In this document: positions 1 through 5,407 of the stretch, piece by piece | Layout: each line of letters starts with the position of its first letter | Position numbering within the stretch: the stretch's first letter is position 1 | Assembly (NCBI GenBank): GCA_900770265.1 | Contig: CAAGJR010000016.1 | Coordinates: 1 to 8,292 of the forward strand | DNA from: an uncultured Acidaminococcus sp. | Lineage (GTDB): Bacteria; Bacillota; Negativicutes; Acidaminococcales; Acidaminococcaceae | Reading direction: 5' to 3' | DNA: 8,292 nucleotides | Notes under the pieces: model-generated | Seen by the model: only the letters and a program-made list of their open reading frames with translations | The model's database searches: none | What the model was told of the DNA's origin: nothing | Position numbers and translations under genes: made by a program

Positions 1-485
1 ATGACTTTCTGCTTGCCGGCGAACCGTTTTTCGATGCCTTTCACGACGCTTTCCGGCTGCAGCAGGCCCGTCTTCTTCATCATGGCCCCCAGGGCGATGA
101 AGTTGGCGCTCTGGATGCTGCCCAGTTCCACGGCCAGTTTCCGGAACGGATAGCCGATCTGGTTGCCTTTGGAGCCTTCCTTGGGCTTTACTTCGTCGGA
201 ATCATAGAACACCAGGGTGTCGTCGGTGAATTTATCCACATAGCGGTCGTAGGCAACCTGGGCCAGGCACAGGATCAGATCCGGCACTTCCACGTTGGGA
301 TAGCCCACGATGCCGTCGCTCAGCACCACGTCGGTCTTGGTGAAGGTGCCCCGGGCTTCCGCGCCGTAGGAAGCACTCATGGTGGCATTGATGTTTTCTT
401 CGTTCAGGGAGGCCAGCCCCATGACTTCGCCCACGGAGACTACGCCCTGGCCGCCCACACCGGACAATACGATTTCTTTTTTCAT
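1..485 (-). CDS. korC: 2-oxoacid:ferredoxin oxidoreductase gamma subunit (KorC), 3' end cut by window
   Basis: This is the gamma subunit of a 2-oxoacid:ferredoxin oxidoreductase, a cytoplasmic enzyme that decarboxylates a 2-oxoacid with CoA and passes electrons to ferredoxin. The gene is partial: 161 residues are readable from the ATG at 483-485, and the family's usual length of about 180-190 suggests roughly 20-30 residues lie beyond the left edge. The N-terminus begins MKKEIVLSGVGGQGV and carries the gamma-family glycine motif GVGGQG at residues 9-14. It is followed by the typical SYGAEARGT segment (about residues 38-46) and the PDLILCLAQ strand. It starts 3 bases after the korB stop codon. 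A GAGGG ribosome binding site (493-497) lies inside the last codons of korB, so the two are probably translationally coupled. It is the last Kor gene visible in the order D-A-B-C. The family is clear; the 2-oxoacid is inferred from the whole complex. Confidence 0.92.
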   Translation of the reverse strand, partial: MKKEIVLSGVGGQGVVSVGEVMGLASLNEENINATMSASYGAEARGTFTKTDVVLSDGIVGYPNVEVPDLILCLAQVAYDRYVDKFTDDTLVFYDSDEVKPKEGSKGNQIGYPFRKLAVELGSIQSANFIALGAMMKKTGLLQPESVVKGIEKRFAGKQKV

Positions 486-488
486 AAC

Positions 489-1307
489 TTAACCCTCGAT
501 TCTGTTGGCATCGATGATGCGCTTGTAGCTGGTGTAGTAGTCGTCCCGCGGTTCATTCTTCAGGCAGCCGACCACGATCTTGCCCTTCAGTTCTTCGTCG
601 CTCATCTTGGCAGCCTGGGCCACGGTGACGCTCTGTTCGTTCATGAGCTGCATCATATGGGAAACCGCACCCAGTTTGTTGAACTTGCCGTAGTGGGTGG
701 GGCAGGCGCTCATGACTTCCACCAGGGAGAACCCTTTCACCTGCATGGCTTCCTTGATCAGCTTCCGCATCATGATGGGGTTGTAGGCAGTGGCACGGCC
801 TACGTAGGAGGCACCGGCTGCAATGGCCAGCTTGCACACATCGAAGTTTTGTTCGATGTGGCCGTAGGGAGAGGTCTGGGTGATGCTGTGGGTAGGCGTA
901 GTGCCGGAATACTGGCCGCCGGTCTGCCCGTAGTTGTAGTTGTTGGAGATGATGGCCGTCACGTTGATGTTCCGGCGGGCGGCGTGGATCAGATGGTTGC
1001 CGCCGATGGTGGTGCCGTCGCCGTCACCCATGGTGCACAGTACATGCAGGTCCGGGTTGCCCAGGGCTACGCCGGTGGCAGCAGCCAGAGCACGGCCGTG
1101 GGTCACGTGCATGCAGTTGATGTCCAGATAGTCATCCACACGGCCGAAGCAGCCGATACCGGAAACCAGGGCGATGTCGTGCTTGTCCAGCCCCAGTTCT
1201 GCCAGCACGGAGGCGATGGACTGCAGCACGATGCCGTGGCTGCAGCCGGCACACCAGGTGTGGGGCAGTTTGTCGAACAGCATATAGTCTTTATAGGATT
1301 TCATCAT
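489..1307 (-). CDS. korB: 2-oxoacid (2-oxoglutarate-type):ferredoxin oxidoreductase beta subunit (KorB)
   Basis: This is the thiamine-diphosphate-binding beta subunit of the Kor complex, which forms the catalytic core with KorA. The 272-residue length is normal for the family. WCAGCSHG (residues 18-25) is the usual N-terminal cysteine motif. GDGDG at 94-98, followed by IGGNHLIHAARRN (101-113) and NNYNYGQTGGQ (122-132), is the diphosphate/Mg2+ binding signature of this family. C19, C22 and C53 are candidate cluster ligands by analogy with related beta subunits. The start overlaps the korA stop by four bases (ATGA, 1304-1307). An AGGAG site at 1316-1320 lies inside the korA 3' end, a typical coupling arrangement. 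The second ATG (1302-1304) is also possible and would remove one residue. The gene sits between korA and korC. The substrate is most likely 2-oxoglutarate, but another 2-oxoacid cannot be excluded from sequence alone. Confidence 0.95.
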   Translation of the reverse strand: MMKSYKDYMLFDKLPHTWCAGCSHGIVLQSIASVLAELGLDKHDIALVSGIGCFGRVDDYLDINCMHVTHGRALAAATGVALGNPDLHVLCTMGDGDGTTIGGNHLIHAARRNINVTAIISNNYNYGQTGGQYSGTTPTHSITQTSPYGHIEQNFDVCKLAIAAGASYVGRATAYNPIMMRKLIKEAMQVKGFSLVEVMSACPTHYGKFNKLGAVSHMMQLMNEQSVTVAQAAKMSDEELKGKIVVGCLKNEPRDDYYTSYKRIIDANRIEG

Positions 1308-2449
1308 CTTTCACTCTCCTCATAAACATCCACGATCTGCTGCGGGGTGATCAGGATCCCGTCGGTCCGGTTGGCTTGCAGCACTTTGCAGCCATAGTCG
1401 TTGTACTTCCGTACTTCGCCGGCCAGCTGGCCCAGGTTCAGTTCCGGTACGATCACCGTCTTGGCCTGCTGCAGGGCAGCCCGGATTTCTTTTTCCGGCA
1501 TGGGCCATACGGTCACCAGCTGCAGCAGCCCGGCTTTGACGCCTTTCTTCCGCAGGATTTCGATGGCGCTCAAGGAACTGCGTACGGAGCAGCCGAAGGA
1601 GATCAGGACCACATCCGCATCGTCCATCTGGTATTTCCGGGTGATGGTGATGTCATCCACGTGTTTTTCGATCTTGTCCACCAGGTAATGGGTTACCCGG
1701 TCGATGTTTTCCGGAGAGGGGCAGAATTCGCCTTTTTCGTCATGGGTGGAACCGGTGGTCCGCATCAAGAGGTTCCGGTCGCCCACAGCCACCATGGGAG
1801 CCACTTCCGTGCCGCTGTAATCATAGGGACGGAATTCGGATTGTTTCGTGGTGGTCGGAGCTTTCCGGTTCACGATTTCGTCCGGTTCCGGCTGCCGGAT
1901 GGTCAGGGTTTCCCGCAGGTGCCCCACCACTTCATCCGCCAGGAAGATAACCGGCGTACGGTATTTTTCGGCCAGGTTGAAAGCGGTGATGGACAGGTCG
2001 TAGCAGTCCTGTACGGAGGACGGGCTCAGCGCGATGATGCTGTGGTCCCCGTGGGTGCCGTATTTGGCCTGCATCAGGTCGCCCTGAGCCGGTTTCGTGG
2101 CAGCACCGGTGGACGGGCCGCTGCGCTGTACGTTATACAGCACGCAGGGCAGTTCGCTCATGATGCCCAGGCCCAGGTTTTCCTGCATCAGGGAGAAGCC
2201 GGGGCCGCTGGTGGCGGTGAAGGCCTTCTTCCCGGCCAGGGAAGCCCCCAGGAGGGCAGCCATGGAGCTCAGTTCGTCTTCCATCTGGATGTAGATGCCG
2301 CCGTGGCGGGGCAGTTCTTTGGCAGCGGCCTTGGCCACTTCAGAACTGGGAGAAATGGGGTAGCCGGCAAAGAACCGGGCCCCGGCAGCGATGGCACCAG
2401 CGGTCATCGCTTCATTGCCTTCCATGAATTTCTTTTCTACCTTAGCCAT
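1304..2449 (-). CDS. korA: 2-oxoacid (2-oxoglutarate-type):ferredoxin oxidoreductase alpha subunit (KorA)
   Basis: This is the alpha subunit, which supplies the pyrimidine-side thiamine diphosphate site and the substrate carboxylate pocket. Its 381 residues match stand-alone KorA proteins, which lack a fused gamma domain. GYPISPSSE at residues 29-37 is the family's GYPITPSSE-like motif with S in place of T. MEDELSS (56-62) contains the conserved cofactor-activating glutamate region. TSGPGFSLM (80-88) and QRSGPSTG (108-115) follow; the arginine of the latter contacts the substrate carboxylate in characterised relatives. A C-terminal transketolase-like domain begins near residue 255. The start has a GGAGGT site at 2459-2464, nine bases upstream and inside the korD end; only two bases separate the korD stop from this ATG. 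The motifs resemble 2-oxoglutarate enzymes more than VorB or pyruvate enzymes, but the substrate remains an inference. Confidence 0.95.
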   Translation of the reverse strand: MAKVEKKFMEGNEAMTAGAIAAGARFFAGYPISPSSEVAKAAAKELPRHGGIYIQMEDELSSMAALLGASLAGKKAFTATSGPGFSLMQENLGLGIMSELPCVLYNVQRSGPSTGAATKPAQGDLMQAKYGTHGDHSIIALSPSSVQDCYDLSITAFNLAEKYRTPVIFLADEVVGHLRETLTIRQPEPDEIVNRKAPTTTKQSEFRPYDYSGTEVAPMVAVGDRNLLMRTTGSTHDEKGEFCPSPENIDRVTHYLVDKIEKHVDDITITRKYQMDDADVVLISFGCSVRSSLSAIEILRKKGVKAGLLQLVTVWPMPEKEIRAALQQAKTVIVPELNLGQLAGEVRKYNDYGCKVLQANRTDGILITPQQIVDVYEESER

Positions 2450-2451
2450 AT

Positions 2452-2649
2452 TTATTTGACCTCCACTTCAATTGCAAAATCAGGGCAGCGCAGTTCGCAC
2501 AGTTTGCAGCCGATGCAGGCATCCGGGTGTGCCACCTTCGGATAGCTGCCGTAGCTCTGTTCCAGTACCTGTTTCGGGCACAGAGCGGAGCAGATGCCGC
2601 ACTGCTTGCACAGTTTGTCATTGATGTTGATGGTGATTTCTTTACTCAT
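2452..2649 (-). CDS. korD: 2[4Fe-4S] ferredoxin-like delta subunit (KorD)
   Basis: This is the small electron-transfer subunit of the Kor complex. It has 65 residues from the chosen start and two complete CxxCxxCxxxC cluster motifs. In the 65-residue protein the cysteines are C14, C17, C20 and C24, then C45, C48, C51 and C55; each motif is followed by proline, as in bacterial 2[4Fe-4S] ferredoxins. I chose the ATG at 2647-2649 (MSKEITIN) over the in-frame ATG five codons upstream (2662-2664). A strong GGGAGGA site (2656-2662) lies between the two and overlaps the upper ATG, so it can only serve the lower one. It is the first gene of the korDABC set, two bases from korA. It follows the hydroxyacid dehydrogenase by 80 bases with no clear promoter or terminator between them, so shared transcription is possible. 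Confidence 0.92.
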   Translation of the reverse strand: MSKEITININDKLCKQCGICSALCPKQVLEQSYGSYPKVAHPDACIGCKLCELRCPDFAIEVEVK

Positions 2650-2655
2650 TGTCGA

Positions 2656-2662
2656 TCCTCCC
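2656..2662 (-). promoter_or_regulatory. Ribosome binding site that fixes the korD start
   Basis: On the minus strand this reads GGGAGGA, six bases before the ATG at 2647-2649. It overlaps the upstream in-frame ATG (2662-2664), which therefore has no usable site of its own. This supports the shorter, 65-residue KorD. Confidence 0.75.
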
Positions 2663-2671
2663 ATTGCTTTT

Positions 2672-2686
2672 GCCAGCTTTGCTGGC
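2672..2686. repeat. Small perfect hairpin in the korD leader
   Basis: GCCAGC, a TTT loop and GCTGGC form a perfect 6-bp stem about ten bases upstream of the korD ribosome binding site. No T-run follows on either strand, so it is not an intrinsic terminator. It could affect korD translation or be an mRNA processing or stability element; no function is demonstrated. Confidence 0.45.
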
Positions 2687-2704
2687 TTCCAACGGCTGAA
2701 GACG

Positions 2705-2725
2705 AGTGACTAGTGACTAGTGACT
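2705..2725. repeat. Tandem heptamer repeat, 3 x AGTGACT
   Basis: Three perfect, contiguous copies of AGTGACT lie four bases beyond the stop codon of the hydroxyacid dehydrogenase, in the 80-base gap before korD. The unit is quasi-palindromic (the array contains ACTAGT sites). A second period-7 array with the same AGTGA core, read on the other strand, lies at 7914-7931. No coding or terminator role is apparent. Confidence 0.85.
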
Positions 2726-2729
2726 GCCT

Positions 2730-3689
2730 TTATGCCTTTTTCGGATGATTGATGATGTATTTGGGTTCCCGCCCGTTCAGGAGGTCGTCGATGGCGTGGG
2801 CACAGTTCATGGCCACGGCTTCGATGGCTTCTTTCGTCAGGGCTGCTGTGTGCGGGCAGCCGATGTAGTTGGGCAGGCTGAACAGCGGCATGTCGGGGGT
2901 GGGCGGTTCCGTTTCGAACACGTCGGCGCCGGCAGCGGCGATCTTGTGGTCTTTCAAAGCTTCGTACACGGCCTTTTCATCCCAGATGGCGCCTCGGGAC
3001 ACGTTCAGCAGGACGGCCGTGGGTTTCATGTGGGAAATGGCTTCCGCGTTGATGATGTGGAACGTGCCCTTGTTGAGCGGCAGGTGGGGCGATACCACAT
3101 CCGCCCGTTCCATCATTTCATCCAGGGTATCGGTGAATTCCACCCAGTCGGGGAACTGGCTCCGGTCCACGAATTTGTCGTAAACCAGGATCTTCATCTG
3201 GAACCCGTAGTGGGCGATCTTCACAGCTTCCCAGCCGATGGGTCCGATGCCGATGCTGCCGAAGGTCTTGTACCGGGCCTCGTGGGTCGGGATGGCATCC
3301 CGGCTCTTCCAGTTGCCCTTGCGGATCTCCTGGTTGAACTGGGGGATGGCCCGCAGGCAGGACAGCATCAGGGTAATGGCATGCTCGGCCACGGAATAGG
3401 TGTTGCACCCCCGGGCCAGGGTCACCGTCACGTTCTTTTCGTCACAGGCGGCCAGGTCGATGTTTTCATACCCGATGCCGTACCGGGCGATGATTTTCAG
3501 GTTCTTGGCAGCTGCAATCACGTTCTTCGTGTATTTTTCCGTCCGGGCGATGACGGCGTCCACGTCGACGATGGCTTTCTCCAGTGAAGCCTCGTCCGTG
3601 GCTTCCGGGCTGACCAGCTCGTAGCCCTGGGCCGTCAGGAAATCCCGGGCAACCTGTTTCAGTGCCTTGGGAACCAGGATCTTGTACAT
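2730..3689 (-). CDS. NAD-dependent D-2-hydroxyacid dehydrogenase (PGDH-like), substrate unknown
   Basis: This cytoplasmic oxidoreductase belongs to the D-isomer-specific 2-hydroxyacid dehydrogenase family, which interconverts 2-oxoacids and D-2-hydroxyacids with NAD(P)H. Its 319 residues are the normal length. The Rossmann motif GIGPIG is at 147-152, with D171 at the end of the second strand favouring NAD(H). The catalytic triad is visible as R232 (NVSRGAIWDE), E261 (FETEPP) and H280 (CPHTAALT). P150 occupies a position that is usually R, K or N in GLGRIG. The start at 3687-3689 has an AGGAGGG site about seven bases upstream. It lies between the sugar-acid permease and korDABC, so it may act on a product of aldarate breakdown such as hydroxypyruvate or tartronate semialdehyde-derived material, or on 2-oxoglutarate; this is inference. 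It does not resemble the HgdH-type 2-hydroxyglutarate dehydrogenase that I recall. Biosynthetic 3-phosphoglycerate dehydrogenase is an alternative, although no C-terminal ACT domain is present. Confidence 0.9.
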   Translation of the reverse strand: MYKILVPKALKQVARDFLTAQGYELVSPEATDEASLEKAIVDVDAVIARTEKYTKNVIAAAKNLKIIARYGIGYENIDLAACDEKNVTVTLARGCNTYSVAEHAITLMLSCLRAIPQFNQEIRKGNWKSRDAIPTHEARYKTFGSIGIGPIGWEAVKIAHYGFQMKILVYDKFVDRSQFPDWVEFTDTLDEMMERADVVSPHLPLNKGTFHIINAEAISHMKPTAVLLNVSRGAIWDEKAVYEALKDHKIAAAGADVFETEPPTPDMPLFSLPNYIGCPHTAALTKEAIEAVAMNCAHAIDDLLNGREPKYIINHPKKA

Positions 3690-3704
3690 TTCATACCCCT
3701 CCTA

Positions 3705-3718
3705 TAAACTCCAGTTTA
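3705..3718. promoter_or_regulatory. Perfect dyad just upstream of the dehydrogenase ribosome binding site
   Basis: TAAACT and AGTTTA form perfect 6-bp arms around CC. The dyad abuts the AGGAGGG ribosome binding site of the hydroxyacid dehydrogenase on the minus strand. The 2-base centre is too tight for a full RNA hairpin, so a DNA operator is the more natural reading. No regulator can be named. Confidence 0.4.
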
Positions 3719-3729
3719 CAAACAATTCC

Positions 3730-3777
3730 GGGGAAAAGCCCCTGGGGAAAACAGAGCAGCGTCTCTGCCTTCCCCAG
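3730..3777. repeat. Compound hairpin in the permease-dehydrogenase gap
   Basis: CTGGGGAA (3742-3749) pairs with TTCCCCAG (3770-3777), and an inner stem CAGAG (3752-3756) pairs with CTCTG (3763-3767). Next to it GGGG (3730-3733) can pair with CCCC (3739-3742). The sequence GGGGAAAA occurs twice (3730-3737 and 3744-3751), so alternative pairings with 3770-3775 are possible. It would lie in the leader of the dehydrogenase message. No T-run follows on the minus strand, so it is not a classical terminator. Confidence 0.6.
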
Positions 3778-3778
3778 A

Positions 3779-3799
3779 GGTCTGTGACGATCACAGACC
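3779..3799. repeat. Perfect 9-bp-arm hairpin
   Basis: GGTCTGTGA (3779-3787) and TCACAGACC (3791-3799) are perfectly complementary around a CGA loop. It lies about 90 bases upstream of the dehydrogenase start and one base from the preceding hairpin. It has no T-run. It could be an RNA stability or processing hairpin, a protein-binding dyad, or part of a repeated intergenic element. Confidence 0.65.
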
Positions 3800-3806
3800 C
3801 CCGATT

Positions 3807-3855
3807 GCGGGCGCACCGGGCGGGATCGCTCCGCGACCCTTGGTGTGCCCCTACG
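3807..3855 (-). repeat. Copy A of an about 50-base structured repeat (starts CGTAGGGGC on minus strand)
   Basis: Read on the minus strand, this unit starts CGTAGGGGC and ends GCCCGC. The basal stem pairs CACACC with GGTGCG (one A-C mismatch) within a longer GGGC/GCCC-closed helix. An internal loop has AAG on one side and CGCCC on the other. The apical stem is GG plus TCGC around a GGA loop, with GCGA, a bulged T, and CC. This matches copy B at 3897-3947 in every single-stranded position while the helices differ in sequence. GATTGC occurs directly on both sides (3803-3808 and 3856-3861). It lies between the permease and the dehydrogenase, in the sense orientation of that operon. I do not assign a named family. 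Confidence 0.75.
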
Positions 3856-3896
3856 GATTGCAATCGTACAATCCAAAGGGTATCGTTGGGTGTCTT

Positions 3897-3947
3897 CGTA
3901 GGGGCTTACCAAGACCGGCCGCAGGCCGTGTCGCCCGGTAAGCCCGC
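3897..3947 (+). repeat. Copy B of the structured repeat, opposite orientation to copy A
   Basis: Read on the plus strand, it starts CGTAGGGGC and ends GCCCGC, as copy A does. The basal stem GGGCTTACC (3902-3910) pairs perfectly with GGTAAGCCC (3937-3945). The internal loop has AAG on the 5' side and CGCCC on the 3' side. The apical stem is AC plus CGGCC around a GCA loop, with GGCCG, a bulged T, and GT. The first nine bases are a perfect inverted repeat of the outer end of copy A (GCCCCTACG at 3847-3855), so the two copies form a head-to-head pair with a 41-base spacer. Confidence 0.75.
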
Positions 3948-3960
3948 CCCACAAACTACA

Positions 3961-5373
3961 TCAGATAAAATACTGTGCCACCAGCAGTTCCAGGAGGCCC
4001 GTACCGGCCATGATCATGGAAACTGCGGTCTTGCACTGCAGCTGTTCTTTCAGGTCGCTGACACCGAACATCCCATTCCAGACCCAGAACCCGGAGTCGG
4101 TGAAGTACCCGAAGGAAATGGCACCTACGCAGCAGGACAGCGCCATAAGCAGCGGGCTGATGGTCAGCTGGCCCATCAGAGGCATGGTCAGGGAAGCAGA
4201 GGTTACGATGGCAACCGTTGCAGACCCCAGGCAGATCCGCATCAGAGCGGCGATACAGAACGGAATCAGTACCGCGGGGATCGGCCAGGATACAACCATC
4301 TGGCCCAGCACAGTGCCGATGCCGGAAGCCCGTACCACATAGCCCAGGGAACCGCCCACGCCGGTGATCAGCATGATGATACCGGTATCTTTGATGCCGT
4401 CATCCATCATCTTCAGCACTTCTTTCGTATCCCGGTTGGGCACCAGGCCGTAGATGGCAATCAGGCACCCGATCATCAGGGCCACGATGGGGCTGCCCAG
4501 CAGGGCGACCACAGAATAGAAGGACGTGCCCTTGTCAATGCCCACCAGATCCAGCACCGTCTTGGTGAGGATCAGGACCAGGGGCAGCACGATGGGGGCT
4601 GCGGAAATCCACAGGGGCGGCAGGTCGTCCCGGTTCAGGAACTGGTCCAGCATTTCGGTGGAAGCCAGTTTCACCTGTTCGCCCTTGTTCGGGCGAATGT
4701 ATTCGCCTTCTTCATTCACCACCTGGTAGATCTTCTTGCCGATCCATTTGCAGTAGGGGATGATGACGATCAGCATGGGGATACTGAGGATGGCGCCGCC
4801 GGCGATCATCTGGCCCACGTCGATGCCCAGCATGCCGGCTGCGGTCAGAGGACCGGGGGTCGGCGGTACCAGTACGTGGGTCAGCTGCAGGCCGCAGGCC
4901 AGGGACAGCCCCAGGCCGATGACGGATTTACCGGTGACCCGGGAGATTGCTTTACACAGGGGGCACAGCATCACCACGGCCGAGTCGGCGAACACGGGGA
5001 TGGAAACCACCCACCCGGTGACGCCCAGGGCCCATTCTTCGTTGCCCTTGCCCACCAGTTTGATGAAGCTCACAGCCAGCTTTTCTGCGGCCCCGGATTT
5101 TTCCAGGATGGCGCCCATCATGACGCCCAGCCCGATGATGATACCGGTGCTGGCCAGGGTGTTACCGAAGCCGGTGCTGATGGCGTTGATGACGCCCACG
5201 GTGGTCTTGCCCCCCACCTTCACGGTCAGGATGGGCATGCCGCCGATGATGCCCGTGATCAGGGCTGCGATCAGCAGAGCGATGAAGCTGTGGACTTTGG
5301 TTTTTGCTACCAATATGATCATGACCAGGATGCCCAGGCCCAGGCCCAGGACCATCCGAGTAGATTCTGCCAT
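3961..5373 (-). CDS. GntP-family sugar-acid:H+ symporter, probable glucarate/aldarate permease
   Basis: This is a multi-spanning inner-membrane symporter of the gluconate permease (GntP) family, which imports gluconate and related sugar acids with protons. It has 470 residues, slightly above the family's usual 440-450, and about 12-14 hydrophobic stretches. Family hallmarks include GFGNTLASTGIIIGLGVMMG (68-87), IPVFADSAVVMLCPL (125-139), HVLVPPTPGPL (166-176), GSATVA (383-388) and DSGFW (426-430). A hydrophilic loop near residues 218-250 separates the two halves. The start at 5371-5373 has a GGAGGA site at 5381-5386, seven bases upstream, and lies 34 bases after the gudD stop, so the two are almost certainly one transcript. 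Because the neighbour is glucarate dehydratase, I infer that it carries D-glucarate or a related aldarate. The characterised E. coli glucarate carriers are MFS proteins, so this would be a different carrier class doing that job. Family assignment is firm; substrate is inference. Confidence 0.92.
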   Translation of the reverse strand: MAESTRMVLGLGLGILVMIILVAKTKVHSFIALLIAALITGIIGGMPILTVKVGGKTTVGVINAISTGFGNTLASTGIIIGLGVMMGAILEKSGAAEKLAVSFIKLVGKGNEEWALGVTGWVVSIPVFADSAVVMLCPLCKAISRVTGKSVIGLGLSLACGLQLTHVLVPPTPGPLTAAGMLGIDVGQMIAGGAILSIPMLIVIIPYCKWIGKKIYQVVNEEGEYIRPNKGEQVKLASTEMLDQFLNRDDLPPLWISAAPIVLPLVLILTKTVLDLVGIDKGTSFYSVVALLGSPIVALMIGCLIAIYGLVPNRDTKEVLKMMDDGIKDTGIIMLITGVGGSLGYVVRASGIGTVLGQMVVSWPIPAVLIPFCIAALMRICLGSATVAIVTSASLTMPLMGQLTISPLLMALSCCVGAISFGYFTDSGFWVWNGMFGVSDLKEQLQCKTAVSMIMAGTGLLELLVAQYFI

Positions 5374-5407
5374 TTGTGATTCCTCCAGTTCTCCTTACGA
5401 GTGTTTC

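Noticed and set aside
3781..3797. TGTGA...TCACA resembling a CRP-type site
   Set aside because: The half-sites are separated by three bases instead of six, and the arms extend to a 9-bp perfect hairpin, so a structural element is more likely.
3897..3947. Terminator for the permease gene
   Set aside because: The hairpin is strong, but on the minus strand it is followed by TACGAAG, not a T-run, so it is not a classical intrinsic terminator.
3807..3947. CRISPR array
   Set aside because: There are only two units, in opposite orientation, with a single spacer and no direct repeats of CRISPR type.
3690..3960. A small protein gene in the gap (an 87-codon minus-strand frame at 3691-3954)
   Set aside because: The frame runs through all the hairpins and repeat copies, overlaps the dehydrogenase leader, has no good ribosome binding site, and shows no protein-like pattern.
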